This document shows, in pieces, positions 1 to 7,982 of a stretch of 64,000 nt of DNA. The stretch's first letter is position 1. The number at the start of each line of letters is the position of its first letter. This DNA is from Marseilla massiliensis (GTDB taxonomy: Bacteria > Bacteroidota > Bacteroidia > Bacteroidales > Bacteroidaceae). Where the stretch lies: contig NZ_JACJJL010000018.1 of NCBI RefSeq assembly GCF_016899955.1, positions 1 through 64,000 on the forward strand, read 5' to 3'. A program made the position numbers and the translations under genes. The notes beneath the pieces were generated by a model. It was not told where the DNA came from, searched no databases, and was given only the letters and a program-made list of their open reading frames with translations.

Positions 1-1
1 C

Positions 2-169
2 GTGTACGTACGGTTCGGAGGCAGGCTGTCGGAAACCTACCACCGTAAGGTGGCATGGCGCCGACAGCCGAGCCTACAGATAACCACACAGAAGCTGGGT
101 AACGATTTGACGGCTTTCGGTAACCAACTGAACCAGACTTTCGGCAACATCAAAGTGGCAGGGATATGA
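2..169 (+). CDS. C-terminal fragment of an unknown mobile-element protein
   Basis: An open frame enters from the left edge and stops with TGA at 167-169, giving the last 55 residues of a protein rich in basic and polar residues (ends GNIKVAGI). The stop overlaps the ATG of the next gene in an ATGA arrangement, which points to translational coupling in one operon. I do not recognise the family; it is too short for a function call. Position next to element genes suggests it belongs to the mobilizable element. Confidence 0.6.
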   Translation: MYVRFGGRLSETYHRKVAWRRQPSLQITTQKLGNDLTAFGNQLNQTFGNIKVAGI

Positions 170-537
170 AACGGACAATAATCACGATGGACGAGTACGG
201 CAGGGTTGCCGTGCCGTCCGATACCGCAAATGTTTGGATGAGCGAAATGGAATTGGTAAGACTGTTCGACGTAATCGCCCCGACACTCCGTGCCGCCATC
301 CGAGCCGTGTACAAAAGCGGAGTGTTGAACCCTTGCGAGGTGGAAAGGCGCATTAAGCTGCCCAACGGTTATTATTCAGAAGCATATTCCCTGCCAATGG
401 TGGTGGCACTCGCTTTCCGTATCGACACACCCAATGCCGCAAGGGTGCGTGATGCCCTGTTGGAAAAGTTGTGCTTGCGAAAAGAAAGGCAAATGCTTTG
501 GCTCTCGTTAGGCAGCAAGCAATCGTGTAAGTGTTAG
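166..537 (+). CDS. RhuM-like small protein of mobile element
   Basis: Encodes 123 residues. The segment around residues 22-100 (W-x-SEMELVRLF, then TLRAAIRAVYKSGVL and a later SLPMVVALAFRI) resembles the N-terminal DNA-binding-like part of RhuM/virulence-associated proteins, with helix-turn-helix-type spacing. Full RhuM proteins are much longer, so this is a short relative. It overlaps the upstream gene by four bases (ATGA) and is followed by a strong terminator at 589-630, so the pair ends a transcription unit. The family assignment rests on motif resemblance only and the role in the element is unknown; a regulator or accessory protein is the simplest guess. Confidence 0.5.
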   Translation: MKRTIITMDEYGRVAVPSDTANVWMSEMELVRLFDVIAPTLRAAIRAVYKSGVLNPCEVERRIKLPNGYYSEAYSLPMVVALAFRIDTPNAARVRDALLEKLCLRKERQMLWLSLGSKQSCKC

Positions 538-588
538 CGGGGTGCGGTTGCGTATCAATACGTTCGTGCATTCACACAACCCAAGTCT

Positions 589-630
589 GCCCGAAGAAGT
601 GCGATTTTGCTTCTTCGGGCTTTTCCTTTT
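589..630 (+). terminator. Intrinsic terminator
   Basis: GCCCGAAGAAG at 589-599 pairs perfectly with CTTCTTCGGGC at 610-620, followed by TTTTCCTTTT. It closes the transcription unit of the RhuM-like gene. Confidence 0.85.
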
Positions 631-738
631 CGTCTTTTAGTGGCAGATATTACCCGTTCCGCTGCATTTTCTTATCGGTTGGTTTCTTTTGCGCCGTTCT
701 GCATCGTTTTACTTATCAATGTTTTAGCCATCCTACCG

Positions 739-746
739 TAGCTTTG
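739..746 (+). promoter_or_regulatory. Bacteroidetes -7 element (TAGCTTTG)
   Basis: Exact match to TAnnTTTG, 61 bp upstream of the primase-helicase ATG. No clear TTTG at -33. Confidence 0.5.
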
Positions 747-807
747 CACCCATGTTCAACCCGCTTGCCGACAAGGTGTCGGCGGCACTAAAACCTGTAT
801 TTGAAAT

Positions 808-2001
808 ATGGAGAAAAAAGAAGAATTTATCCGTGTAGGCACAACGCTCTACAAGATTGTGAACCAGCCCCGTATTGACGGCGGCTATGTGAGAAAGCGC
901 ATCGCATGGAACTCCGAGACCCTGCGGCAGGACTACGGCAAGGACTACATGGCAGGCATCCCCAAGTATGACGGCTTCTGCACCGTACCCGACCATGTGG
1001 GCTACCAGCCCGTAGTCGGCAAGTTCCTCAACCTCTACGAGCCGATAAGCCATGTTCCCCGACAAGGCGACTTTCCCTGCATCCGCTCGTTGGTGGAGCA
1101 CATCTTCGGCGAACAGTACGAGTTGGGGATGGATTACCTGCAACTGCTATATCTTTACCCCGTTCAGAAGCTGCCCATCCTGTTGCTCGTGTCCGAAGAG
1201 AGGAACACGGGCAAAAGCACGTTCTTGAACTTCCTGAAAGCCGTATTCCAAAACAACGTGACGTTCAACACCAACGAGGATTTCCGCAGCCAGTTCAATT
1301 CAGATTGGGCGGGCAAACTGCTCATCATGGTGGACGAGGTGCTGCTCAACCGCCGTGAGGACAGCGAGCGGTTGAAGAACCTCAGCACCACTCTGTCCTA
1401 CAAGGTGGAGGCGAAAGGCAAAGACCGTGACGAGATAGGCTTCTTCGCCAAGTTCGTGCTTTGCTCCAACAACGAGCACCTGCCCGTCATCATTGACGCA
1501 GGGGAGACACGCTATTGGGTGCGGAAGATTGTGCCGCTGCGGAGTGATGACACTGACTTCCTGCAAAAACTGAAAGCGGAGATACCCACTTTTCTCCATT
1601 TCCTGCAACACAGGCAGCTATTCACCGAAAAGGAAAGCCGCATGTGGTTCGACCCGAAGCGGCTGGAAACGGATGCCCTGCGGAAGATAATCCGAAGCAA
1701 CCGCAACCGTTTGGAGATAGAGATGGCGGAACTGCTGCTCGACATCATGGCAAGCGTGGGCATCAGTTCTGTTTCTTTTTGCCTCAATGACATTATCCCG
1801 TTGCTCGTCTGCTCTCAAGTAAAGGTGGAGAAGGCGCAGGTTCGGAAAGTGGTGCAGGAGTGCTGGAAGCTGGCTCCTGCATCCAATTCGCTTTCCTACA
1901 CGACCTACCAATATGACTACAACCGTGAATGCCGCTACTCACCCGTCAGGAGGATTGGACGCTACTACACGGTAAGCAAATCACAGTTGGAAATGCTCTG
2001 A
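808..2001 (+). CDS. Primase-helicase family protein (DUF5906/D5-type ATPase) of mobile element
   Basis: 397 residues. A P-loop (SEERNTGKST, residues 129-138) followed by hydrophobic Walker B LLIMVDE (171-177) and an SNNEHLP sensor-like segment near residue 215 match the superfamily 3/D5-like helicase part of Bacteroidetes primase-helicase proteins. No Toprim or zinc-finger primase part is present at the N-terminus, so this is a helicase-only version. Such proteins normally support replication of the excised circular element. It lies between a terminator-bounded upstream operon and the mobilization region, has its own -7 element at 739-746, and codon use is like the flanking element genes. Activity inferred from motifs only. 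Confidence 0.8.
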   Translation: MEKKEEFIRVGTTLYKIVNQPRIDGGYVRKRIAWNSETLRQDYGKDYMAGIPKYDGFCTVPDHVGYQPVVGKFLNLYEPISHVPRQGDFPCIRSLVEHIFGEQYELGMDYLQLLYLYPVQKLPILLLVSEERNTGKSTFLNFLKAVFQNNVTFNTNEDFRSQFNSDWAGKLLIMVDEVLLNRREDSERLKNLSTTLSYKVEAKGKDRDEIGFFAKFVLCSNNEHLPVIIDAGETRYWVRKIVPLRSDDTDFLQKLKAEIPTFLHFLQHRQLFTEKESRMWFDPKRLETDALRKIIRSNRNRLEIEMAELLLDIMASVGISSVSFCLNDIIPLLVCSQVKVEKAQVRKVVQECWKLAPASNSLSYTTYQYDYNRECRYSPVRRIGRYYTVSKSQLEML

Positions 2002-2585
2002 TATTTTGATGAAATGATGAAAGCATATATAACATAAAGAATAACAGTAACTTACATACTCATCAAACGCTCAACAAAAGTATTTGGCTGATGAAAAGAG
2101 AAAACGAACGCAGCCCCACACATCACTTTTCTTTTGGCGAGCGGTTTGATGAAACGCTGATGAAAGGTTATTCTATTAGCTGTCAGTGTATTAGACTATC
2201 CAATCATCAATTCATCGGAATTTCACCCCTCAACAAGTCCATCGAGGAAACGGCAGCACCATCCTTGCCTGTATGCCCGTGTGCCGACAGGCAATTATGC
2301 CGGCATAACGGCACCGAATATCATGCAAGGCTGGCAAAAAGAAAAAGGCGACCAATGTCCACCGACATCACCGCCGACACCATCGCAGGCTTTTGGGGAA
2401 ACAAAAAGCCATAGGCTCATTAGGGCGTTTTCTTCACGCACCGCTGACGCTAATGCTAAAAACACCCCAATGAGCCAGCGGGGTTGCACCCCTCTGGACA
2501 CCCCCGCTTGCCCCGTGCGGCTATGACCGCAGACAGGCGGACACCGACAAACAAGTTTGTACAACCTCAAAAACAAGAAACGAAC
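2002..2585. other. Non-coding mobilization region, probable oriT
   Basis: No credible gene lies in these 584 bases. Just ahead of the relaxase there is an imperfect 18-bp inverted repeat (GGCTCATTAGGGCGTTTT at 2414-2431 against 2459-2476, two mismatches), then AGCGGGG (2477-2483) with CCCCGCT (2502-2508). Nested repeats directly upstream of a MobV-type relaxase gene are where oriT normally lies, so I propose oriT within about 2410-2510. The nick site cannot be placed from sequence alone. Confidence 0.5.
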
Positions 2586-3650
2586 ATGGGATATATCAGC
2601 ATCCAAATCAACAAGGCGAAAGGGTCGGCTGACACGGGCGCATCCGACCATATCGAACGCAAGACCACGCCCAAGAACGCAGACCCCACACGCACCCACC
2701 TCAACCGTGAGCTGGTGCAGTTCCCCGACGGCGTGGCAGACCGTACCGAAGCGATAAGCCACCGCATTCGCATGGCGGGCATCAAACGGAAGATAACGCC
2801 CGACCAAGTGAGGGCAATCCGCATCGTGCTTTCGGGTACGCACGAGGACATGGCGAGGGTGCAGGACGAGGGCAGGCTAAACGAATGGTGTGATAACAAC
2901 CTGCAATGGCTGCACCGCACATTCGGCAGGGAGAACACCGTTTCGGCAGTGCTGCACATGGACGAGCACACGCCGCACATCCACGCAACGGTCGTGCCGA
3001 TAGTGACGGGAGAGCGCAGGAAAGCAAGGAAGAAGCAGACGGAGGGCAAACGCACCTACCGCAAGAAAGCCGACGCCGTGCGCCTGTGCGCCGATGACCT
3101 CCTGACCCGAGAAAGGCTTGCCGCCTACCACGACAGCTATGCCGCAGCGATGTCGAAGTACGGCTTGCAGCGTGGCATACGGGGTTCAGAAGCACGGCAC
3201 ACCACCACCGCCCAATATTATCGTGACCTGAAACGGCAGACGGGAGAGCTTGAAGCCAACGTGCAACAACTACAAACCGAACAGCGGCAGGCGGAACGGC
3301 AGCTTGACGAAGTGCGGAAGGAAATCAAGTCGGAGAAGCTGGAAGCCGCCAAGACCGAGGCAAAAGCTGCACTTGTGGCAAAGGTCGGTTCTCTTTTGGG
3401 AAGCGGCAAATTGAAAGAGCTTGAAGCCGACAACCGCACCTTGCAAGGCGAGGTCGCCGCTCGTGATGAGAGCATTGAGTTGTTGCAACAACAGATGGAG
3501 CGGCAGCAGGAGGAACACAGCCGCCAGCTTATGGAACTGCAATCCAAGCACCGCAGGGAAATGGCGGACAAGGAAACGGCACACCAAAAGGAAGTGTCAT
3601 TCCTGAAATCTATCATCCAGAAAGCCAAGAAATGGTTTCCGTTGTTCTAA
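2586..3650 (+). CDS. MobV-family relaxase (plasmid recombination/mobilization protein)
   Basis: 354 residues from the ATG at 2586; a longer frame from 2484 lacks homology to the family start. Residues 1-45 carry the MobV motif I region (HIER at 22-25, then NADPTRTHLN at 31-40). The metal-binding motif III HMDEHTPHIH at 124-133 fits HxDExxPHxH. Residues about 230-345 are a long charged coiled coil. MobV relaxases nick oriT and attach to the 5' end of the transferred strand for conjugative mobilization by a helper system. The closest relatives I recall are relaxases of Bacteroides plasmids of the pBI143 type. It sits downstream of the probable oriT and upstream of a broken accessory gene. Confidence 0.93.
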   Translation: MGYISIQINKAKGSADTGASDHIERKTTPKNADPTRTHLNRELVQFPDGVADRTEAISHRIRMAGIKRKITPDQVRAIRIVLSGTHEDMARVQDEGRLNEWCDNNLQWLHRTFGRENTVSAVLHMDEHTPHIHATVVPIVTGERRKARKKQTEGKRTYRKKADAVRLCADDLLTRERLAAYHDSYAAAMSKYGLQRGIRGSEARHTTTAQYYRDLKRQTGELEANVQQLQTEQRQAERQLDEVRKEIKSEKLEAAKTEAKAALVAKVGSLLGSGKLKELEADNRTLQGEVAARDESIELLQQQMERQQEEHSRQLMELQSKHRREMADKETAHQKEVSFLKSIIQKAKKWFPLF

Positions 3651-3662
3651 GAGTTGGTGTAT

Positions 3663-3956
3663 ATGGAGGAGTTCTGCCTCAAAGTCGGCTTCAACGAGAG
3701 GCAGACCGCCACGCTCATCAGCGGCAAGCCGTTGTTCTACGAAGTCGAACTCTATTCGGAGGAACACAGGAGGAAGTTCATGACCTAAAGGGCTGGTTTC
3801 CAAATGGTGAAAGACCCGGCGGACAAATCCAAACTCGCACTTGCAATCAATGGGCAAGTGATTGGCGAATGGTTCAAGGAACAGTTCGACAGGCTGTTTT
3901 CATCCATTCGGAAGACGGTTATATCGCCTCGTAAAAACAAAGGAATAGGGTTGTAA
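3663..3956 (+). pseudogene. Mobilization accessory gene with in-frame stop
   Basis: Starts 13 bp after the relaxase stop. Frame from ATG 3663 gives MEEFCLKVGFNERQTATL and on through SEEHRRKF, then meets TAA at 3786-3788. The same frame then continues without interruption as RAGFQMVKDPADKSKLALAI through EWFKEQFDRL to a TAA at 3954. The two halves look like one protein of about 97 residues found after Bacteroides mobilization relaxases, so one base change appears to have split it. A restart at ATG 3804 could make the second half alone. Alternatives: two short genes, or a sequencing error at 3786. Confidence 0.65.
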
Positions 3957-4034
3957 ATCTGACAAACGGGAGGATCGCAAGTTTGTGTTTTGGTCTGCCT
4001 CAAACCGCTTGCTACCCTCCCATTGGTTGAAACG

Positions 4035-4598
4035 TCACTTTATTTGTGCTCTAATCCTGCTCAAACTCGCTTGTGTGATACCCAAATAAGTGGCGATGCT
4101 TCCCAACGGCAATCGCTGTAACAAATCAGGTTCTTTCTCCAACAACTCCTTATAACGTTCAGAGGCGATGGCGGACAACATGGAAATCAACCGTTCCTCG
4201 GTGGCAAGCAACTCCATCTCCGCATAACGCCGCCCCCAATTGGCGATATGTAAATCTTCCGAAAACAACTCTTTCAGTTCTTTCCTTTCCAATACATATA
4301 ATATCGAGTCTTCCATCAGCTCCATTGTTTCATATCCCGGCTCGTCATTCACATAGCCTTTCATGGAAACAAGGGTCGCTCCTTCCTTGCCAAACCAAAA
4401 GGTAATTTCCTTCCCGTCCACCGAGGTATAGGCGCGGACAATGCCTTCCTTGATGAAAAAGATGTTCTTCTCCACCTTGCCGCTTTCCAGCACGCGGAAT
4501 CCTTTGGGATACGAAACTTCCGTCAAACATTGCCGCAACTTGTCCAAAGACGTGTCCGGCATAGCATATCTTTGATTGATGATTTCCTTTATATCCAT
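4035..4598 (-). CDS. Crp/Fnr-family transcriptional regulator
   Basis: 187 residues from ATG at 4598 (a 14-residue upstream extension would overlap the promoter). Residues about 15-115 form a cyclic-nucleotide-binding-like fold (PKGFRVLESGKVEKNIFFIKEG), and a C-terminal helix-turn-helix is seen in LPLGSIATYLGITQASLSRI. There is no N-terminal cysteine cluster, so it is not an oxygen-sensing Fnr. Small Crp/Fnr proteins like this are common beside exporter genes in Bacteroidetes. It is divergent from the SMR-MFS pair and shares the 160-bp control region containing two identical-pattern boxes, so it probably controls both the exporters and itself. Ligand unknown. Confidence 0.87.
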   Translation of the reverse strand: MDIKEIINQRYAMPDTSLDKLRQCLTEVSYPKGFRVLESGKVEKNIFFIKEGIVRAYTSVDGKEITFWFGKEGATLVSMKGYVNDEPGYETMELMEDSILYVLERKELKELFSEDLHIANWGRRYAEMELLATEERLISMLSAIASERYKELLEKEPDLLQRLPLGSIATYLGITQASLSRIRAQIK

Positions 4599-4621
4599 AG
4601 CGCATTGTTGTATTCGGTGTG

Positions 4622-4733
4622 CAAAATTATAAAATAGCACATAGAAACGAGAATGAACGGTTGCTTTTTGTCAAATGCAAAATCGGTTTTTGCCAAATGT
4701 AAAAAGCTGTTAGGGATTACTTGCTTACTTTTG
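4622..4733. promoter_or_regulatory. Divergent control region with paired operator boxes
   Basis: Two 18-bp boxes, TTTTTGTCAAATGCAAAA (4665-4682) and TTTTTGCCAAATGTAAAA (4687-4704), differ at two positions and repeat every 22 bp, two helical turns. Each contains a 9-bp palindrome TTTGnCAAA. They lie between a minus-strand -7 element (TAATTTTG, 4622-4629) for the regulator and a plus-strand -7 element (TACTTTTG, 4726-4733) for the exporters. Relative to the plausible exporter start near 4740 the boxes centre near -66 and -44, the classic positions for a Crp-type activator. Confidence 0.65.
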
Positions 4734-4758
4734 CGCCCGAATTTAATAAATCATAGGT

Positions 4759-5085
4759 ATGAATTGGATAATCTTATTGTTGGCAGGATTGTTTGAAGTA
4801 AGCCTTACATTCTGCTTGGGGAAAACGAGGGCGGCATCGGGTATTGGATTCTATCTGTGGGGAAGCGGGTTCCTTGCTTCCACCATACTGAGCATGGCTT
4901 TGCTTGCCAAGGCGGTGCAGACGTTGCCTTTGGGTACGGCATACGCCATCTGGACAGGCATCGGGGCGGTCGGCACGGTCTTGATAGGAATATTCGTTTT
5001 CAAGGAACCTGCCACTCCCATCCGGCTTTTCTTCCTGTTCACACTCATTGCTTCCTTGATTGGATTGAAAGTCGTATCATATTGA
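4759..5085 (+). CDS. Small multidrug resistance (SMR) exporter, SugE/Gdx type
   Basis: 108 residues with four membrane helices, the usual SMR length. The membrane glutamate that carries protons and substrate is present (LFEV, Glu13). The motif LPLGTAYAIWTGIGAVGT (residues 55-72) is the hallmark of the SugE/Gdx subgroup, whose characterised members export guanidinium or quaternary ammonium ions as an antiparallel dimer in the inner membrane. First gene of a two-gene operon with the MFS exporter, 13 bp apart. No guanidine riboswitch is evident upstream; control more likely runs through the divergent Crp/Fnr regulator. Substrate is inferred from the subgroup. Confidence 0.88.
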   Translation: MNWIILLLAGLFEVSLTFCLGKTRAASGIGFYLWGSGFLASTILSMALLAKAVQTLPLGTAYAIWTGIGAVGTVLIGIFVFKEPATPIRLFFLFTLIASLIGLKVVSY

Positions 5086-5098
5086 GAGGAGGCGGAAA

Positions 5099-6280
5099 AT
5101 GAAGTATGAATTGAGGGAGAATCAAGGCATTCCGGCACCTCTGCTGGCTTTGATGGCAGCCGCTACCGGACTTTCCGTCGCCAACTGTTACTACAACCAG
5201 CCTTTGTTGGGCAGCATGGCAAAAGACTTCGCGGTAAATGACTTTTCTGCCAGCATGGTAGCGACATTGACCCAGATAGGATATGTGACCGGACTTGTAT
5301 TTGTCATCCCACTGGGTGATTTGGTTTCACGAAAGAAGCTGATATTGACCAATTATATCGTTTCTGCGTGCGCCTTGCTTGCCATATCCCTTGCCCCGAA
5401 CATCTACTGGGTGTGGGGCGCATCCTTGCTTGCCGGCGCATCTTCGGTCATGCCGCAGTTCTTCATCCCGTTGGTGTCTTACCATTCAGCACCTGCACAC
5501 AAGGTGCGCAATGTGGGCATTATACAATCCTGCTTGCTCATAGGCATTCTCGGCTCGCGGGTCTTCAGTGGCTTTCTGGCTGATGTGTGGGGATGGCGTT
5601 CCGTCTATTTCGTGGCTTGCGTGTTTATGCTCGGATGTTTTCTGATGATTTACAAGATGCTGCCCGTGCTGTCTGCCCGCTCTCAAGAAAGTTATGCAGG
5701 GCTGATGAAATCCTTGTTGCGTCTGCTCTCCCAATACCCGTACTTGCGTATCGCGTCGCTGAGGGCGGCATTGGCTTATGGCTCGTTCTTCGCCCTGTGG
5801 AGTTGCCTTGCTTTCCGGATGAAACAGGAACCTTTCTTTGCAAGTGACGACATTATCGGGGCACTCGGTTTGTGCGGACTGGCAGGTGCATCCACGGTCG
5901 TATTCATCAGCAGCTATATCCAAAAGTACGGTGCAAGGTTCTTTTCTATTGCCGGAGGATGTGTGGTATTGGCTGCATGGCTGCTGGCATTTTTAGGGAA
6001 TGACAGCTACCTGTGGATGATAGTTGCCATCCTGTTGATTGATGCCGGTATGCAATGCATCCATTTGTCGAATCAGACCAGCGTAGTCGCCCTTGACGCA
6101 TCTGCCATCAATCGTGTCAATACCGTTTATATGACCATTTACTTCTTGGGCGGTTCTGCGGGCACTTTCGTTTCCGGTCTGTCCTGGCAACATTATGGAT
6201 GGGCAGGCGTGGCTTGGACGGGAATCGCTTTTACTGTGGCTTCCTTGCTTGTTAATTATTTCAAGCCTCAAACAACATAA
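5099..6280 (+). CDS. MFS transporter, drug or metabolite exporter
   Basis: 393 residues, twelve predicted membrane helices. The N-terminal GLSVANCYYNQPLLGSMAKDF and the loop GDLVSRKKLI (MFS motif A position) fit a family of MFS exporters with a conserved CYYNQP in helix 1. A strong Shine-Dalgarno sequence, GAGGAGGCGG, at 5088-5097 precedes the ATG; such a site is unusual in Bacteroidetes, where most genes here have none, and could reflect foreign origin of the cassette. Follows the SMR gene by 13 bp, so both are probably made together as an efflux module. Substrate unknown. Confidence 0.85.
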   Translation: MKYELRENQGIPAPLLALMAAATGLSVANCYYNQPLLGSMAKDFAVNDFSASMVATLTQIGYVTGLVFVIPLGDLVSRKKLILTNYIVSACALLAISLAPNIYWVWGASLLAGASSVMPQFFIPLVSYHSAPAHKVRNVGIIQSCLLIGILGSRVFSGFLADVWGWRSVYFVACVFMLGCFLMIYKMLPVLSARSQESYAGLMKSLLRLLSQYPYLRIASLRAALAYGSFFALWSCLAFRMKQEPFFASDDIIGALGLCGLAGASTVVFISSYIQKYGARFFSIAGGCVVLAAWLLAFLGNDSYLWMIVAILLIDAGMQCIHLSNQTSVVALDASAINRVNTVYMTIYFLGGSAGTFVSGLSWQHYGWAGVAWTGIAFTVASLLVNYFKPQTT

Positions 6281-6294
6281 TGGTGGATACAAAA

Positions 6295-6343
6295 CAGGCT
6301 GAAAGAATATTTGGGATGATTCTTTCAGCCTGAATATTTTTTG
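6295..6343 (+). terminator. Intrinsic terminator after efflux operon
   Basis: CAGGCTGAAAGAAT at 6295-6308 pairs perfectly with 6319-6332, followed by AATATTTTTTG. Confidence 0.85.
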
Positions 6344-6744
6344 TACCTTTGCATCCGAAGAGTTACTTGAACAAGCAAAGCGATGCAGACCACGGCAATT
6401 GGAACGGTTGCCAACTCATTACCCGAAAACGAGGTAATTCTTCTAACTCTCTTGATTTCAAAGGGGTATATCCTTTTTGCAGAATTTCAGAATATATTTT
6501 ATAAGCATTTGGCGATGTCGGTTTTTTAACATCACGGGGTTGCCTTTTCCTGCCCGGCACATCATCCGTCCGGGATGTAGGCAAACCCATCTGGCGGTGC
6601 TGTCAGATTGACCTGTTTCAATGATAGAATGGCATCAATAATGAATTAAATCAGAGCAAAGAAGTGAAAAAAAGCTCAACGAAGTGACAAATTACAATTA
6701 ATTTGTGTAATTTTGCGCGTAGAAACAGAATAACCAACGTTTTT
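6344..6744. other. Element-chromosome transition, two -7 elements, no clear gene
   Basis: TACCTTTG at 6344-6351 is an exact -7 element directly after the efflux terminator, but no plus-strand gene follows it closely; it may be the stub of a host promoter separated from its gene by insertion. A minus-strand frame 6363-6590 (75 residues, basic, with KPTSPNAYKIYSEILQKGYT) matches nothing I know and could be a gene fragment. TAATTTTG at 6708-6715 is the probable dapA promoter. No integrase, direct repeat or tRNA end could be identified as an attachment site. Confidence 0.45.
6708..6715 (+). promoter_or_regulatory. dapA promoter -7 element (TAATTTTG)
   Basis: Exact TAnnTTTG, leaving a leader of about 23 bases before ATG 6745. 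It argues against a longer reading frame from 6703, which would begin upstream of the expected transcript start. Confidence 0.65.
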
Positions 6745-7632
6745 ATGGTTCACAATATCTTTAAAGGCTTAGGAATAGCATTGATAACCCCATTCAACGA
6801 AGACGGTTCGGTTGACTATGCCTCTTTGTCGAGGCTGATTGACTACCAGCTGCGGAATGGTGCCGATTTCTTTTGCATATTGGCCACGACAGGCGAGACC
6901 CCATGTCTTACTTCCGACGAAAAGAGTCGCATAAAGGATTTAGTTGTTGAGAAAGTAGGCGGGCGCGTTCCTATATTGATGGGATTTGGCGGCAACAACA
7001 CAATGGCTGTTGTTGAAGAGCTGAAGTCGGCAGACCTTAATGGAATATCGGGAATACTTAGCGTTTGCCCTTACTACAACAAGCCATCGCAGGAAGGTCT
7101 CTACCTTCACTTCAAGGCTATTGCAGGTGCAACGAAGTTGCCTGTGGTATTATACAATGTTCCGGGCCGCACTGGGGTCAACATGACAGCTGCCACAACG
7201 GTCAGGCTGGCGCGCGACTGCAAGAATATTGTGGCGATAAAGGAGGCCAGTGGCAATCTGGAGCAGGTGGATGAGATAATAAAGGACAAGCCGGCCGACT
7301 TTGATGTGATAAGTGGTGATGATGCCCTGACATTCCCCATGATTTCATGCGGGGCGGTGGGAGTGATCAGCGTCATTGGCAATGCGCTTCCCAAGGAGTT
7401 CTCGCGGATGATTAGGCTCGAGTTTAATGGGGAGTATGCAGCTGCGCGCGAGATACACCATCGGTTTACCGACCTTTTCGGTTTGCTGTTTGTAGATGGC
7501 AACCCGGCTGGCGTCAAGGCTATGCTGCACGAGATGGGCATGATAAAAAACGTTTTGCGACTGCCGCTCGTGCCTACTCGCATATCTACGCTTCAGAAAT
7601 TAAGCGAGATAATGAAAGAACTGAAGATTTGA
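6745..7632 (+). CDS. dapA: 4-hydroxy-tetrahydrodipicolinate synthase
   Basis: 295 residues, the normal DapA length. Condenses pyruvate with aspartate semialdehyde in the first committed step of lysine and meso-diaminopimelate synthesis, in the cytoplasm. The Schiff-base lysine is Lys166 in NIVAIKEASGNL; the catalytic tyrosine is Tyr137 in VVLYNVPGRTG; the Thr pair is at 48-49 in ATTGETPCL. Start chosen at ATG 6745 because the in-frame ATG at 6703 precedes the promoter. Monocistronic: own -7 element and a terminator overlapping its stop codon. First clearly chromosomal gene right of the mobile element. Confidence 0.96.
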   Translation: MVHNIFKGLGIALITPFNEDGSVDYASLSRLIDYQLRNGADFFCILATTGETPCLTSDEKSRIKDLVVEKVGGRVPILMGFGGNNTMAVVEELKSADLNGISGILSVCPYYNKPSQEGLYLHFKAIAGATKLPVVLYNVPGRTGVNMTAATTVRLARDCKNIVAIKEASGNLEQVDEIIKDKPADFDVISGDDALTFPMISCGAVGVISVIGNALPKEFSRMIRLEFNGEYAAAREIHHRFTDLFGLLFVDGNPAGVKAMLHEMGMIKNVLRLPLVPTRISTLQKLSEIMKELKI

Positions 7633-7664
7633 ACTTTTGCCTCTCGCTGTGAGGCAAAAGTTTT
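7632..7664 (+). terminator. dapA terminator
   Basis: AACTTTTGCCTC at 7632-7643 pairs with GAGGCAAAAGTT at 7651-7662, then TTTT. The stem begins at the last base of the stop codon. Confidence 0.8.
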
Positions 7665-7982
7665 AGTCTTACCGGCTTGTCTGCCGAATGCGCCCCGTAG
7701 GCAGACGTGCCGCGCAGGCAGTCGGCTGATTGGCAGAGCTTGGCGGCTGGCGGTTAGCTAAGTATATGAATAAGCGCAAAAGGCGCAACCATAACTAATA
7801 TGTGTGGTTGCGCCTTTTGTCTTGATAAGACTGCCAAAGTATTGCGGTGCAACACGTTTGCCATGGCACTGCTGTTCATTTGGTTTGCCGATGGCTGCCG
7901 GTGGCGCCTTCGCCTTTGGTGGCATTGGCATTGCTGTGCATGGTGTCGGAGCAATCGGTGATTTGCCGGCCTACGCCCAAGC
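7665..7982. other. Spacer between dapA and T9SS plug gene
   Basis: No gene. A small hairpin GTCTGCC (7679-7685) with GGCAGAC (7700-7706) and a perfect 15-bp inverted repeat CAAAAGGCGCAACCA (7777-7791) with 7805-7819, ending TTTTGTCTT, which is a good terminator; read on the minus strand it also has A/T-rich flanks and may end the plug gene transcript. The remainder to 7982 shows nothing recognisable. Confidence 0.6.
7777..7822. terminator. Intrinsic, probably bidirectional terminator
   Basis: Perfect 15-bp arms (7777-7791 and 7805-7819) around a 13-base loop, between convergent genes. Confidence 0.7.

Noticed and set aside
808..2001. Full replication primase
   Set aside because: Only the helicase-type ATPase motifs are present; no primase catalytic motif was seen.
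2091..2414. 107-residue open frame before the relaxase
   Set aside because: Composition is irregular, it runs into the probable oriT repeats, and no family is recognised; more likely chance in a non-coding mobilization region.
2484..2585. Longer N-terminal extension of the relaxase
   Set aside because: The extra 34 residues lie across the repeats of the proposed oriT, and MobV proteins begin like MGYISIQINKAKG.
4759..5085. Guanidine riboswitch ahead of the SMR gene
   Set aside because: The region carries promoter and operator-like boxes and leaves too short a leader for a known guanidine riboswitch fold.
6363..6590. 75-residue minus-strand frame near the element edge
   Set aside because: No recognised domain and no promoter in the right direction; noted in the spacer entry but not called as a gene.
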